Shown here: positions 15,798 through 25,387 of the stretch, piece by piece
How positions within the stretch are numbered: the stretch's first letter is position 1
Layout of the letters: each line of letters begins with the position of its first letter
Assembly (NCBI GenBank): GCA_003135415.1
Contig: PLBP01000002.1
Location: 1-43,380, forward strand
Reading direction: 5' to 3'
Source of the DNA: Hyphomicrobiales bacterium
Lineage (GTDB): Bacteria; Pseudomonadota; Alphaproteobacteria; Rhizobiales; Xanthobacteraceae
Length of the DNA stretch: 43,380 bases
Program-made: the position numbers and the translations under genes
The notes under the pieces: generated by a model
The model's database searches: none
Seen by the model: the letters and a program-made list of their open reading frames with translations, nothing else
Told to the model about the DNA's origin: nothing

Positions 15798-16643
15798 TCA
15801 GGCCGCTCGCGGCACGGAACCGAGCGCGGCGAGTTTATCGTGCCGAAATGCTCCCCACAGCGCGGCGCCAATCGCGCCCGCGTAGATCGAATCCGGATGG
15901 CTGCGAATTGTCGTCTTCATCTCCTTCATCTTGGCGATATCTTCGATCAACGCCGCTACCAGTCCGCTGTCGAGAGCGAGACCGCCCGTCATCATCACCG
16001 TGCCCTGTTTCGTGCCAATCGACTTCAGGAGTTTGGATAGGCGGCCGGCCATCGACAGATGGATGCCTTTGAGGATGTTGGAAGCGGAGATGCCGCGCGA
16101 AACCATGTTGATCACGTCGGTCTCGGCGAGCACGGCGCAGATGCTGCTGACAATCTCGGGATTGTCGGCTTGGCGCGACAGCGAGCCGATCTCGTCCTGC
16201 GCGATTCCGAGATAACGCGCGATGTTCTCCAGAAACTGCCCCGAGCCCGATGCGCACTGGCTGGTCATCTTGTAGGTCAAGACCTTGCCGCGTTCGTCGA
16301 TGCTGATCGCGCGTCCATGTAGCGCGCCGACGTCGAGTGCGGCCCTCGATTCCGGATCGAGATAGATGGCGCCGCGTCCGTGCGTCGTCATCGAGTAGAA
16401 ATGGCCGGTGTGAAAGGGCACGCCCTCGCCTTCGCCGGTCGTCGCTACGTAGTCGACGTCTTTCTCCGCAAGCTTCGCCTCCGCGAGTATTTGATCGTAG
16501 GCGATCCGCGCCAACTCCATGGGGTCGCGCTGCCGGATGCGAAGTGTGGCGCGCGAAAGCCAGTCGGTTTTGTCGCCCTCGACCCGGAACAGCGCCGCCT
16601 TGACGACGCCGGTACCGATGTCGATGCCAGCCGCAATGGTCAT
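15798..16643 (-). CDS. bcrD: Benzoyl-CoA reductase subunit D (ATPase module)
   Basis: One of the two ATP-hydrolysing subunits of class I ATP-dependent benzoyl-CoA reductase (equivalent to badG). With ATG 16643 it is 281 residues, matching the Thauera BcrD length; the in-frame extension upstream only shadows bcrA. ASKHA-fold marks: [15 protein letters not shown] (phosphate 1), TTGEGEG, and [10 protein letters not shown] (adenosine). The cysteines in [11 protein letters not shown] and [11 protein letters not shown] are the expected ligands of the [4Fe-4S] cluster shared with BcrA. Start and bcrA stop overlap (ATGA). Gene order C-B-A-D is Thauera/Rhodopseudomonas-type, not the Azoarcus bzdNOPQ order. 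Confidence 0.95.
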   Translation of the reverse strand: MTIAAGIDIGTGVVKAALFRVEGDKTDWLSRATLRIRQRDPMELARIAYDQILAEAKLAEKDVDYVATTGEGEGVPFHTGHFYSMTTHGRGAIYLDPESRAALDVGALHGRAISIDERGKVLTYKMTSQCASGSGQFLENIARYLGIAQDEIGSLSRQADNPEIVSSICAVLAETDVINMVSRGISASNILKGIHLSMAGRLSKLLKSIGTKQGTVMMTGGLALDSGLVAALIEDIAKMKEMKTTIRSHPDSIYAGAIGAALWGAFRHDKLAALGSVPRAA

Positions 16644-17974
16644 GCTGCCCTCCCCTCCGGTTGCTCGAGATGAGCGCGACGAGCGAACTCCGCCGCGCCC
16701 AGCGCCCCGGTGTAGATCGACTCGGGATCGATGTTGATGGTGACGTCGCCGTAGTTTTCCTTGATGACTTTCTTCAGCTCGCGTACGGCGGCTTCGTTCT
16801 TGGCGACACCGCCGGTAAAGGTGAATTCGCTGGTGACCCCGCCCGATCGCGAAATGATCGAGATCGCCCGCAGAATGATGGAGCGGTGGAGCCCCGCCAG
16901 AATGTCCTCGCGTTTCTCGCCGAGTGACAGGCGATCGCGAAGTTCCGCGCCCGCGAACACGGTGCACGTCGAGTTGATGCGCGCGGGACGATTGGATTTC
17001 ATCGCCAGCGGCCCGAGTTCGTGCAGGCCCATGTTCATTTCGTCGGCGATGTAGCCCAGATAGCGCCCGCAACCGGCCGCGCAGCGGTCGTTCATCTGGA
17101 AATTTTCAACAATGCCGTTGGCATCGATCTGGATGCCCTTGGTATCCTGGCCGCCGATATCGAGGACGGTCCGCGTATTCGGATACATCATGTGCGCGCC
17201 GAGGCCGTGGCACAGAATCTCCGAGCGGATGTGCTCCTTGGAGAACGGCAGCGTCACGCGGCCATAACCGGTGCCGACGAGATAGGTCTCCTCGAGGTCG
17301 ATATCGAGCGTTTTCTCGATCGTTTTCGGAACGTCGGTAGATCCGGTCTTGACCGCACTATCCGCGGCAAGAACGCGGGCGAGCGCCTGGCGAAACTTGT
17401 CGCTCAAGCCGCCCGACGGCGGCCGGTTCTCCACCTCGATGATCGATTTGTCGTAGACGTTCAGCAGGAGCTCGTAGGGAATTGCCGCCGCCCGCGCAAC
17501 GTCCTCAGCTTGCGCATGATAGCGGGAGCCCGCAATATCGCGGAAGAAATCCGATTTGCGCTTGGCGCCGGGCGCATAGAGCGACGGCGCTTCCTCGCGC
17601 AGACGCTTGAAGATCTCGACGATCGCCTCCCTGACCGCGTCCTCGACCTTGGCAAATCGCTCGCCCTTGACCTGGCCGCGGCAGGTTTCCTCGAGATCGC
17701 CGAGCTGCTCGAGGAACTGCAGGAGACGGAAGGAACGTTCGAGCGCGCCGAGGAACTCGTCGAGTTCGCCGCTCTTGCCGCCGCCCGCATTCAGCGCCCG
17801 GCGGAACAGGGTGAAGCGCGCATCGATGCGCGCCTCTTCGCTCGCCACCCGCGCGGCCGTGCTGTAGTTCGAGCGCGAATTGGTTATTCCGCGGCCGATC
17901 ACTGCGCGATCCTCGTCGATGAGTATCGCTTTGGTGGTGGTCGAGCCGAGATCGATGCCGACGTAGGTCTTCAT
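16640..17974 (-). CDS. bcrA: Benzoyl-CoA reductase subunit A (ATPase module)
   Basis: Second ATPase subunit (equivalent to badF), 444 residues. The long form, with about 150 extra residues between the first and second ASKHA lobes, is typical of Thauera-type enzymes; Azoarcus BzdQ is much shorter. It has [18 protein letters not shown] at the N-terminus, [13 protein letters not shown] in the middle and [13 protein letters not shown] near the C-terminus. [13 protein letters not shown] and [11 protein letters not shown] hold the two cluster ligands of this subunit. ATP hydrolysis here drives low-potential electron transfer to BcrBC. It starts 10 bases after bcrB. Confidence 0.95.
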   Translation of the reverse strand: MKTYVGIDLGSTTTKAILIDEDRAVIGRGITNSRSNYSTAARVASEEARIDARFTLFRRALNAGGGKSGELDEFLGALERSFRLLQFLEQLGDLEETCRGQVKGERFAKVEDAVREAIVEIFKRLREEAPSLYAPGAKRKSDFFRDIAGSRYHAQAEDVARAAAIPYELLLNVYDKSIIEVENRPPSGGLSDKFRQALARVLAADSAVKTGSTDVPKTIEKTLDIDLEETYLVGTGYGRVTLPFSKEHIRSEILCHGLGAHMMYPNTRTVLDIGGQDTKGIQIDANGIVENFQMNDRCAAGCGRYLGYIADEMNMGLHELGPLAMKSNRPARINSTCTVFAGAELRDRLSLGEKREDILAGLHRSIILRAISIISRSGGVTSEFTFTGGVAKNEAAVRELKKVIKENYGDVTINIDPESIYTGALGAAEFARRAHLEQPEGRAA

Positions 17975-17984
17975 GAAGGCTCCT

Positions 17985-19298
17985 TTAAGCGGCCGCGCGC
18001 CCGCCGGCGCGCTTTTGCTCGATCATTTGAAAATAGCTCTCGAGTCGGTTCTTGATGTTGGCGGCCGAGAAATAACGCGGATCGACGAGATCGGATTCGA
18101 TGAAGGCCGCGGGCTTGCCGGTGCGTTTTTCCACCTCGCGCATGATCAGGAGCTGGCCGGCGGAAAAGCTGTTGCAGCTCTTGATCGAGTTGATCAGCAG
18201 GCCGTCCGCTTCATATTCGTTGAGGTAGTTTGCAATCATGTCGATCCGCATCGGCAGGCTGCGATTGGTGTAAACGCCGAGGCAATATTCGGCGAGCGTC
18301 TCCAGTGGCTTGTCGGGATCGTGCCGGAAGCCGAGATCATAGACGCCGCCGACCTTGCTGTAGGTCGAAGCGACGACGACGGCGCCTTCGTCGTAGAACA
18401 TTTTCCAGAACTGGCGGAAATTGGTGTAATTCGGTGGCCCCTCGACGACGAGGCGATATTTTTCCTTGCCCATGTCGCCGTCGGGCGTAACCGGTCCTTT
18501 GCCGGCGGCGATACGCTCCTCGACCTCGGCGCGCAGGAAACTGTAATAGTCGATGGCGTCGTCGGTGCCCCGGAAAGCGCCGAAGATCGGCCCGATATAA
18601 TAAATTCCTCCGAAATACGCGTCGATCGGCGACGGCTTGTGCTTCGCGCTCTGCAACACGCGCACGAGGTCGTCCTCGGCCCGCGCCGACTTCTTCAGGT
18701 TCTCGCGCAGCCGGTCGATGTCGAACTTGACCCCGGAAACCCGCTCGAGCTTGGGGATCACCTCTTCCTTCAGCTGCTTGACCATGTAGTCGGTCATATT
18801 CTTGGTAATCTTGCCGTCGCCCATGTAGGGCGTATGCAGCATGATCGTTTCGCACTTGTATTGCTCGCGCAGCAGCTCGAACCATTTCATGAAGGTGAAG
18901 CAGCCGGTATAGGAGAGCAGCAGTACGTCCGGGTCCGGCATCTTCTTGCCGTTCGGGCCGATGTTGCCCTTGGCCATCATGCCGATGTCGGATTTGACAT
19001 AGGTGCAGACGTCCTCCGAGTGGCCGATTTTTTCCGCCTCGAGAACATAGGCGCCCGACTGCCTGCGCAAGCCGCTCTGAATCGCATTGACCTCGGGCAA
19101 GTTGTTCACGAGATCGAAGCACATGATCAGTTCGTTGAGATTGCCGGGCACGAAAGTGGCGCACACCTTCTCGCCCGTCTGCGGCACGTTCGTCAGCCGG
19201 TCATAATGCGCGGCCATCATCTCCTTCTGCTTCACCATGGAGGCATCCTTTTCGATGTCCTTGGCGGGGCCGGCCTTGGGGGTGACAATGATCGTCAT
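17985..19298 (-). CDS. bcrB: Benzoyl-CoA reductase subunit B (ring-reduction module)
   Basis: Equivalent to badE and a member of the HgdB/2-hydroxyacyl-CoA dehydratase fold. With BcrC it binds benzoyl-CoA and a [4Fe-4S] cluster and performs the two-electron dearomatisation to cyclohexa-1,5-diene-1-carbonyl-CoA. I chose ATG 19298 (437 residues) because it overlaps the bcrC stop as ATGA and has GGAGCGGAG just upstream. ATG 19310 would add four residues. Conserved segments include [32 protein letters not shown] and [16 protein letters not shown] with cysteines suitable as cluster ligands. Length agrees with Thauera BcrB. Confidence 0.95.
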   Translation of the reverse strand: MTIIVTPKAGPAKDIEKDASMVKQKEMMAAHYDRLTNVPQTGEKVCATFVPGNLNELIMCFDLVNNLPEVNAIQSGLRRQSGAYVLEAEKIGHSEDVCTYVKSDIGMMAKGNIGPNGKKMPDPDVLLLSYTGCFTFMKWFELLREQYKCETIMLHTPYMGDGKITKNMTDYMVKQLKEEVIPKLERVSGVKFDIDRLRENLKKSARAEDDLVRVLQSAKHKPSPIDAYFGGIYYIGPIFGAFRGTDDAIDYYSFLRAEVEERIAAGKGPVTPDGDMGKEKYRLVVEGPPNYTNFRQFWKMFYDEGAVVVASTYSKVGGVYDLGFRHDPDKPLETLAEYCLGVYTNRSLPMRIDMIANYLNEYEADGLLINSIKSCNSFSAGQLLIMREVEKRTGKPAAFIESDLVDPRYFSAANIKNRLESYFQMIEQKRAGGRAAA

Positions 19299-20482
19299 GC
19301 TCCGCTCCATAGCTTGATTGAATCGGCGAACGTCCCGGCCTGCTCGCGGATCGGCTGCATCTGGCCGGAATTTTCCGCGTACTTAAACGCGATGTAGGGA
19401 ATCTCGGCGTCCTTCAGCACATGCTGCAGCATCGGCCGCTCGAGCAAGGCCGGATCGCAGAAACTTGGACAGGCGAAGATCACGCCCTCGGCCCGCGAGC
19501 GCCGGACCGCCCGGACGAGATGCTGCCCCTTCTCCTTCAGATCGGGCTCGTATTTCGCCGCGGTCGATTCGGATTGATGCAAGAAAGTGCGCGCCAGATT
19601 CTCGAGCGGCTTGCCTTCCGTCGGGACGTCCGCGGTGAGCCAGCGGGTAACCAGCAAGAGATCGTCGTCGACCACATAGCAGCCGGCGAGCTCGATCGAT
19701 TTGATCAAATTGAGCGGCGGCTGCTCGCAGAATACGCCGGTGAGCACGACGCGGCAGTTGTCGCGCCGCGGCCGCTCCTCGTTCCTAACCGCGGCCAGAT
19801 AGTCGCGGATCATCGCCGAATGTTCCTCGACCTGCAGCACCAGCCCCGCGCGCAGCACGAGATAGGCCTCGGCCGCCGGCGCCTGCCAGGGACGCTCGGC
19901 GCGGAATTCATAGAGCTCGCGCACCAGCCGCCGGTTCTCGTTATAGATCGCAATCGAGTTCCGCAGTTCGTCGTCGGTGATCGGCTTGCCGCGCAGCTTG
20001 CCGAGATCGTGCATGAGCTCCGCGAGTTCGTTGACGTAATAGCTGCCGCCGATATCGTCCCGATAGTTTTGCGGCACGTCGAAGTACCGAACATAGACGT
20101 TCGGAAACATCATCTTCCACATGCCCGAGAGATTGCGGATGACATCGCAAATCGAGGGGAACAGCATGCCGTCGACGAAATCGATCCGCCCGGAAACGCC
20201 AAGCTCGATCGTGGAGCGCGGAATCCGGCAGATGTAACTCTGGTAATAGGCGTCGCCGTGAATCACCTCGAGCTGGTCGCCGCCGCCGACGATGCCGAGC
20301 GGCAGAAAACCGGCGGCGTGAATGATCTCGCGTGGCACGTAGATCGGCAAATAACCGACGACCTTGCGGCTCGGATCCGCCGCTTTCCACTGGCGCGCCG
20401 ACGTGAAGGACAGATCGTCGAACAACGCTTGCGCGCGCGCGACGATGTCGGAAGTCTTGGATCCGTTCAGCGATGTTGCCAT
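19295..20482 (-). CDS. bcrC: Benzoyl-CoA reductase subunit C (ring-reduction module)
   Basis: Equivalent to badD, 395 residues, and the partner of BcrB in the substrate-binding half. Characteristic stretches: VVGYLPIYVPREIIHAAGFL, QSYICRIPRSTIELGVSG, FPSICDVIRNLSGMW and FACPSFCDPALLERPML, with conserved cysteines as expected for this HgdA/B-like family. It overlaps the end of dch by 16 bases. GAGGGCGGCG precedes the ATG. First of the four bcr genes in the order C-B-A-D. Confidence 0.95.
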   Translation of the reverse strand: MATSLNGSKTSDIVARAQALFDDLSFTSARQWKAADPSRKVVGYLPIYVPREIIHAAGFLPLGIVGGGDQLEVIHGDAYYQSYICRIPRSTIELGVSGRIDFVDGMLFPSICDVIRNLSGMWKMMFPNVYVRYFDVPQNYRDDIGGSYYVNELAELMHDLGKLRGKPITDDELRNSIAIYNENRRLVRELYEFRAERPWQAPAAEAYLVLRAGLVLQVEEHSAMIRDYLAAVRNEERPRRDNCRVVLTGVFCEQPPLNLIKSIELAGCYVVDDDLLLVTRWLTADVPTEGKPLENLARTFLHQSESTAAKYEPDLKEKGQHLVRAVRRSRAEGVIFACPSFCDPALLERPMLQHVLKDAEIPYIAFKYAENSGQMQPIREQAGTFADSIKLWSGA

Positions 20483-21234
20483 TGCGCCGCCCTCTTCCCG
20501 ACGAAGGCTTCGAGGCCTTCCACTGCGTCGTGCGTTTTCATCAGCTCGTCGAGATATGTGCGTTCGACCGAAGCGATCTTCGCCCTGACGCGCGCCGCAT
20601 AATCGAGGCGCGCCGCCTTGACGGCATAGCGGAGCGAACTCGAGCTTTTTGGCTTGAGGTGCTCGTTGAAATAATCCAACGCCGCGCGCTCAGGATCGGC
20701 CGCGGTTGCACATGCCATGCCCATCGTCGCCGCCTCGGCGCCGCTGACGTTACGCCCAGACAGGAGCAGATCGATCGCCCGCGTAGGACCGACGAGCTCG
20801 GGCAACAGGCAGGAGGCGGCCGGCGCGAATACGCCGAGCTTCATCTCCGGCTGGCCGAGCACCGCGTCGGGGGCGACGAATATCAGGTGGCCGGCCAGCG
20901 CCGCTTCGAGCCCGCCGCCGAGGCATTGGCCGCGCACCGCGACGAGTACCGGAACCGGCGATTCGACCAGCCGCAGGATGAGCCGATGAATTCCTTGCAG
21001 CATGGCCGCGCACTGGACCGGCAGATGTTCCTCAACGCTGGCGCCGAAGCTGAAATGCGGGCCTTCGGCATCGAGCAGCATCGCCGCGAGCGACGGATTT
21101 TTCAGATGCTCGACGAGCGCGGCATCGAGCGCCGCGATCATCTCGGCGTCGATCAAATTCGTCTTCGGCCGGCTCAGGCGAAGGCGCAAGAGCCGCCCTT
21201 CCGCCTCGAACCAGACCTTCAGACACGTGTTCAT
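20467..21234 (-). CDS. dch: Cyclohexa-1,5-diene-1-carbonyl-CoA hydratase
   Basis: A crotonase-fold hydratase of 255 residues that adds water to the dienoyl-CoA made by benzoyl-CoA reductase, giving 6-hydroxycyclohex-1-ene-1-carbonyl-CoA. The oxyanion-hole segments are LLDAEGPHFSFGASVEEHLP and VRGQCLGGGLEAALAGH; GQPEMKLGVFAPAASCLLPE follows. These match Thauera/Magnetospirillum Dch rather than a generic enoyl-CoA hydratase, and the gene lies between oah and bcrC. The start overlaps the oah stop (ATGA). Confidence 0.92.
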   Translation of the reverse strand: MNTCLKVWFEAEGRLLRLRLSRPKTNLIDAEMIAALDAALVEHLKNPSLAAMLLDAEGPHFSFGASVEEHLPVQCAAMLQGIHRLILRLVESPVPVLVAVRGQCLGGGLEAALAGHLIFVAPDAVLGQPEMKLGVFAPAASCLLPELVGPTRAIDLLLSGRNVSGAEAATMGMACATAADPERAALDYFNEHLKPKSSSSLRYAVKAARLDYAARVRAKIASVERTYLDELMKTHDAVEGLEAFVGKRAAQWQHR

Positions 21235-22379
21235 GGCTTACGCGTCCGCGGTTGAATGCTCTCGGTGAGCTCATCAGACCACGGCGTGTTGGCCGCCAGC
21301 GCACGACGCAGCGCCACGAAGTCGACCTCACGGCCGGTTTCGCGCGTACCTTCGTTGAAGGCGCGGAATCCGGCGCGCGCCTCCGTCATCATGTTGAGTG
21401 CGAGCCAAGCGCGCGCATTCTCCTTGTTCCGGTTCCATGCATCGAGCTTGGGTTTGCGCAGTTCTTCGACCGTTTTCGTGGTGCAATCGGGGAACGTGTA
21501 AAGCAACTTGGTACAGAGACCTTCGACCTTCTCGTCGAGCAGGCCGAGATCGACAGTGCCGCGTTTCATCAATTCTTGGCCCGCCTTCAGCGCTTCGCCG
21601 GTTTTGCTCTTGCCGAAAACGTAGCGGCCGTATTCGTCGGTCATGCGGCTCGTCTCCACCAGAGGGTTGGCGACGAACTTGCCGTCCACCTTGAGCGCCG
21701 GAACGATGTCCGTAAGTATCCCCATGAAATAGGCTTCGTGCGCAGAGAACGGTTCGCACAAAACGCACGAGGCCATCGCGCGTTCGGCGCCGACCACAAC
21801 GGGAAGAAAGTCGGTCGCGCCGCCGATCGGCGACGAACCGTGCTTGGGGCCTGCCTGGCCGAAGCGGGCCAGATCCTGCGCGATCGAAAAATCGCAGGCC
21901 ATGCCGATTTCCTGGCCGCCGCCGACGCGGATGCCGTTCACGCGGCAGATCACCGGTTTGTCGCAAGCGAGGATCGCCGAGACCATATCGTTGAAGAGAC
22001 GCATATAGCCGCGATATTCCTGCGGATTTCCGGCGTAGTACTCGGCGTATTCCTTGGTGTTGCCGCCGGTGCAGAAAGCTTTGTCGCCGATTCCGGTGAA
22101 GACCACGGCGACGACGTCGCGGGCAGTGCTCGCGGCGCGGAAGGCGAGGATCGCGCTCTTGACCATATCGGTGGTGTAAGAATTGAACTGCGCTGGGTTA
22201 TTCAGCGTGATCCATGCGTTGTAGAGACCGGCCACGGGTTTTCCGTCCTCTCCGCGGACCGGCCGTTTCTCGTAGAGCACGCCCTTCGATGCCGTCAGAC
22301 GAATTTGCTCGCCGACGAGATTGTGATCTTTCATTTCGCGCTCGGCGGCGGTGATATTGCGAACGGCTCCCGTAGTCAT
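21231..22379 (-). CDS. oah: 6-oxocyclohex-1-ene-1-carbonyl-CoA hydrolase (ring opening)
   Basis: A crotonase-family hydrolase of 382 residues. It adds water and cleaves the C-C bond of the ring, giving 3-hydroxypimelyl-CoA. It is longer than ordinary crotonases, with an N-terminal RNITAAEREMKDHNLVGEQI that I associate with Oah/BamA. VFTGIGDKAFCTGGNTKEYA and RVNGIRVGGGQEIGMACDFS form the oxyanion hole. I chose ATG 22379 because AAGGAGAA stands right before it; an upstream ATG at 22448 would overlap had. This gene is the usual marker for anaerobic benzoyl-CoA degradation of the Thauera type. Confidence 0.95.
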   Translation of the reverse strand: MTTGAVRNITAAEREMKDHNLVGEQIRLTASKGVLYEKRPVRGEDGKPVAGLYNAWITLNNPAQFNSYTTDMVKSAILAFRAASTARDVVAVVFTGIGDKAFCTGGNTKEYAEYYAGNPQEYRGYMRLFNDMVSAILACDKPVICRVNGIRVGGGQEIGMACDFSIAQDLARFGQAGPKHGSSPIGGATDFLPVVVGAERAMASCVLCEPFSAHEAYFMGILTDIVPALKVDGKFVANPLVETSRMTDEYGRYVFGKSKTGEALKAGQELMKRGTVDLGLLDEKVEGLCTKLLYTFPDCTTKTVEELRKPKLDAWNRNKENARAWLALNMMTEARAGFRAFNEGTRETGREVDFVALRRALAANTPWSDELTESIQPRTRKP

Positions 22380-22389
22380 AATTTTCTCC

Positions 22390-23463
22390 TTAATGCTCTG
22401 GAACGAGCACGGCGCGCCGCTTGAGCGCGCCGGCATGGGCTCTTTCAAAAACGTGGTTGATCTCGCTTAGCGGGTGCTTCTCGACGAAAGGCGCAACTTT
22501 GACGCGGCCGTCGAGCACGAGTTCCAGCGCCTGCGGATAGAGCTCCGGCGGACATCCCCAGTTTCCGATCGCACGCGCGTGAAACGCCATCAGGTTCGAA
22601 AGCCTGACTTCGACCTTGTCCATGGTGAAACCGACGATGGCGAGCGTCGCGCCGTGATTGAGCAGGCCGAACGTCGTCTCCTGCCCGGCGCGAGTGCCGG
22701 AGCATTCAAAAATTTTCCATTCGGTCTGCCGCAAGCCGCGCTTCTTGGCGAAGTCCTGAATGGCCGCCTTTAAATCGCGCGGCGTCTTCTCGCGCGCGTT
22801 CAAGATCAGCGCGGCGCCTTGTCCGGAAATGGCCGCTAGCTTTTCGTTATCGACATCGATCGCGACCATGACTCCGCCGAAGACCGCCGCGATCTGCGCG
22901 GCATATCCGCCGATGCCGCCGACACCGTTGACGATGACGAGGTCGCCGGGCTCGATCCCGGCCTGGACCACCGCCTGATAGGGCGTGGTGACGGCATCGG
23001 CGATGACCGAAAGATCCGCGAGATCGATCCCGGCCGCTTTCAGGCGCGCTTCATCGATTTCGCAGAGTCCGTGCGCCGGCACGATGATGTGCGTGGCGAA
23101 GCCGCCATGAATGTCGTTGCCGGGCATTTTCTGATTGGGGCAAATGGTCCCTTTGCCGCGCCGACAGGCGTCGCACTGGCCGCATGGAATCACCGCCGGA
23201 ACGATGACCGCCCGGCCCTTCCATCGCGACACTTTCGCCCCGGCCTCGACCACGTGCCCGCTGATCTCGTGCCCGAGCGTCAAGGGAAGCGCGTGCTTCG
23301 TGCGCACGCCGTCGTAGTAGAAGCCGAGATCCGTGTGACAGACCCCGCAGCCGGCGATTTCGACCAGCACCTCGTCGGGCCCAGGAGAAAGCGTGTCGAA
23401 TTTCACCGGGGCGAGCGGCTGGCCCTTGCCCGTCATTACCCAGCGAACCGGCTCTTTACCCAT
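22390..23463 (-). CDS. had: 6-hydroxycyclohex-1-ene-1-carbonyl-CoA dehydrogenase
   Basis: A zinc-containing MDR dehydrogenase, 357 residues, that oxidises the hydroxyl made by Dch to the 6-oxo compound with NAD. It has [14 protein letters not shown] (catalytic Cys42), LGHEISGHV, the structural zinc motif [15 protein letters not shown], and the nucleotide-binding [18 protein letters not shown]. The N-terminal [11 protein letters not shown] and the context had-oah-dch identify it. It is the first gene of the operon. Its upstream region (23464-23662) is shared with korA and holds an FNR-type box and the candidate operator. Confidence 0.93.
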   Translation of the reverse strand: MGKEPVRWVMTGKGQPLAPVKFDTLSPGPDEVLVEIAGCGVCHTDLGFYYDGVRTKHALPLTLGHEISGHVVEAGAKVSRWKGRAVIVPAVIPCGQCDACRRGKGTICPNQKMPGNDIHGGFATHIIVPAHGLCEIDEARLKAAGIDLADLSVIADAVTTPYQAVVQAGIEPGDLVIVNGVGGIGGYAAQIAAVFGGVMVAIDVDNEKLAAISGQGAALILNAREKTPRDLKAAIQDFAKKRGLRQTEWKIFECSGTRAGQETTFGLLNHGATLAIVGFTMDKVEVRLSNLMAFHARAIGNWGCPPELYPQALELVLDGRVKVAPFVEKHPLSEINHVFERAHAGALKRRAVLVPEH

Positions 23464-23558
23464 GCATGCACCCCTTGCTCGCCTTATTTCCGGAAGAGCG
23501 GGCGTTTCGTGGATTTGCCCAATTTTGTTGAGTTTTCGGCCCTTTTCTCTTTCCGGCC

Positions 23559-23572
23559 TTGATCTAGAACAA
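23559..23572. promoter_or_regulatory. FNR/AadR-type box, TTGAT-CTAG-AACAA
   Basis: Nine of ten positions match TTGAT-N4-ATCAA. The flanks extend the dyad (CCTTGAT and AACAAGG). It lies 96 bases from the had start and 91 bases from korA, so it could serve both operons. Confidence 0.6.
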
Positions 23573-23592
23573 GGAATTCAAAATAAATTTGC

Positions 23593-23610
23593 ATTTTAGT
23601 ACCTGAATAC
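23593..23610. promoter_or_regulatory. Candidate operator, reverse of GTATTCAGGTACTAAAAT
   Basis: On the plus strand this reads ATTTTAGTACCTGAATAC. Its reverse complement equals the site at 12310-12327 in 17 of 18 positions. It overlaps the likely korA promoter and lies 130 bases from the had start. Proposed repressor site, probably for the local Rrf2 protein; inference from position and symmetry only. Confidence 0.5.
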
Positions 23611-23662
23611 GCCTTGGCCCTCGCCGGAGGGCTACCTAGGGTGGGTAGAGGGAGGAGCGATC

Positions 23663-25387
23663 ATGCCAAATGCCCAAAACCTCTCGGTCGCGTTCGTGGG
23701 AAGCGGCGGAGCGGGCGCGCTGACGGCGGGAAGCCTCCTGCTCGAGGCGGCCGGTGCGGCGGGTTGGCAAGGGCTGCTCATTCGCACCGTCGGACCGCAA
23801 ATCCGCGGGGGTGAAGCCGCCGCCGTGGTGCGGCTCGCCGATCACCCGGTCGAGAGTCTGCCCGACCACCTGGATCTTCTCATCGGCATTGACTGGCTCA
23901 ATGCCCAACGATTTGGCGCCGAGATTGAAGTAGGGCCGCATAGCCTCGTGATCGGCGATCCGCGTGGCGGCGAGCCGCCCAAAGGCATCGCAGCGTTCGG
24001 CGCGCCTATCGTCGCAATTCCAATGAAGGATATGGCGAAGGCAATCCCCGACGGCCGGCCCAACATGATTGCGCTCGGAATCGCCGGCAAGCTGCTCGGC
24101 CTCGGCGAGCCTGCGTTTTTGGCTTTGTTCGAAAAGTGGTTTGCCGACAAGGGACAGGCCGCCATCGATGCGAGCCGCGCCAGTCTGAAGGCCGGATACG
24201 AAGCGGCGCGCGATCTCGATCTCGGGCGGCCGATCGTCCCGCCAAAAGCCGGATCCACGCAAAAGAAATGGCTGGTGTCGGGGAATGAAGCCGCGGCCCT
24301 CGGGGCCATCCGCGGCGGTATACGCTTCGCGGCCGCCTATCCGATTACGCCCGCCACCGAAATCCTCGAATGGCTGGCGCCTAATCTCGCTAAGGTGGGA
24401 GGTGCCCTCTTACAAGCCGAGGACGAACTCGCCGCCATCAACATGATCATCGGCGCGTCCTATGGCGGCACGCCGGCCTTGACCGCGACCTCGGGGCCCG
24501 GCCTCTCGCTGATGATCGAGGCGCTCGGGCTTGCGACCGCCGCCGAGATTCCGATCGTCGTCATCGACGTCATGCGCGGCGGCCCATCGACGGGAATTCC
24601 AACCAAGTCCGAGCAGGCGGACCTCAACATCGCCGTGTATGGATGTCACGGCGATGCGCCCCATCTCGTGCTGGCGCCGCAGTCAGTCGGCGATTGCCTG
24701 TTCACGACGCAATGGGCCACTTATCTCGCCGAGACGCTGCAGACGCCGGCGATCGTGTTATCGGACCAGTTCGTCGGACAGAACCATGCGATCATCGAGC
24801 GGCCGGCCGAAATCGCCTTTCTCGGCCAGCGGTCGAGGGCGGCCGAAGCTGCCGGGGAATATAAACGTTACGCACTCGCCGCCAACGGTGTTTCGCCGAT
24901 GGCGATTCCCGGAATACGCGGCGCGCAATACACGGCGGACGGCCTGACCCATACCGAGCGCGGCATCCCGACGAGCGGCGCCGCGGATCATCAAATTCAA
25001 CTCGATAAGCGTCGCGACAAGCTGGAGCGTTTCAACTACGGCGATCATTGGGCGAGCATCGAGGGAACGGGCAATCTCGCCGTGATCGCGTGGGGCTCCG
25101 TTACCGGCGCCGTCCGCGAAGCCATCGCCCGCGCGGCCGAAGACGGCATCGAGGTCAGCCTCATTGCGCCGCGGCTCTTGTCTCCCGCTCGGCCCGAACA
25201 GTTCGCCGCCGCGCTGCGGGGCAAGAAGCGGGCTCTCATCGTCGAGCAGAGTCATGGTGCGCAGTTTCACCGCTACCTCAGAGCCCATTACGACTTGCCG
25301 GCAGCAGTGCGCGTTCTCAACCGGCCCGGACCGTTGCCGATCAAGCCCGGTGAAATTCATCGTGCGATCAAGGATTGGAGGCTCTGA
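23663..25387 (+). CDS. korA: 2-oxoglutarate:ferredoxin oxidoreductase, fused gamma-alpha subunit
   Basis: A 574-residue protein combining a gamma domain (about 1-195, VAFVGSGGAGALTAGSLL) with an alpha domain (from about 207, NEAAALGAIRGGIRFAAAYPITPATEILEW). It oxidises 2-oxoglutarate with CoA to succinyl-CoA and reduces ferredoxin. In Thauera aromatica this enzyme supplies the low-potential electrons for benzoyl-CoA reductase, which explains its place opposite the bcr operon. The PSTGIPTKSEQADL segment belongs to the alpha domain. Its stop overlaps the korB start (TGATG). Confidence 0.93.
   Translation: MPNAQNLSVAFVGSGGAGALTAGSLLLEAAGAAGWQGLLIRTVGPQIRGGEAAAVVRLADHPVESLPDHLDLLIGIDWLNAQRFGAEIEVGPHSLVIGDPRGGEPPKGIAAFGAPIVAIPMKDMAKAIPDGRPNMIALGIAGKLLGLGEPAFLALFEKWFADKGQAAIDASRASLKAGYEAARDLDLGRPIVPPKAGSTQKKWLVSGNEAAALGAIRGGIRFAAAYPITPATEILEWLAPNLAKVGGALLQAEDELAAINMIIGASYGGTPALTATSGPGLSLMIEALGLATAAEIPIVVIDVMRGGPSTGIPTKSEQADLNIAVYGCHGDAPHLVLAPQSVGDCLFTTQWATYLAETLQTPAIVLSDQFVGQNHAIIERPAEIAFLGQRSRAAEAAGEYKRYALAANGVSPMAIPGIRGAQYTADGLTHTERGIPTSGAADHQIQLDKRRDKLERFNYGDHWASIEGTGNLAVIAWGSVTGAVREAIARAAEDGIEVSLIAPRLLSPARPEQFAAALRGKKRALIVEQSHGAQFHRYLRAHYDLPAAVRVLNRPGPLPIKPGEIHRAIKDWRL

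Larger units (their letters stand above)
23464..23662. promoter_or_regulatory. Divergent promoter region, had-bcr operon / korAB operon
   Basis: The 199 bases between had (minus) and korA (plus) are AT-rich compared with the surrounding genes. They contain an FNR-type box (23559-23572) and, 20 bases further on, the shared candidate operator (23593-23610). If the box acts at -41.5 on the korA side, transcription starts near 23607, inside the operator. TTTAGT at 23595-23600 is a possible -10. GGGAGGAGCG before ATG 23663 is the korA ribosome site. Confidence 0.6.

Noticed and set aside
17973-19397. Long open frame of 474 codons on the plus strand opposite bcrB
   Set aside because: It is antisense to a clearly conserved gene; long antisense frames are common in GC-rich DNA with this codon usage. 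No protein-family features are seen.
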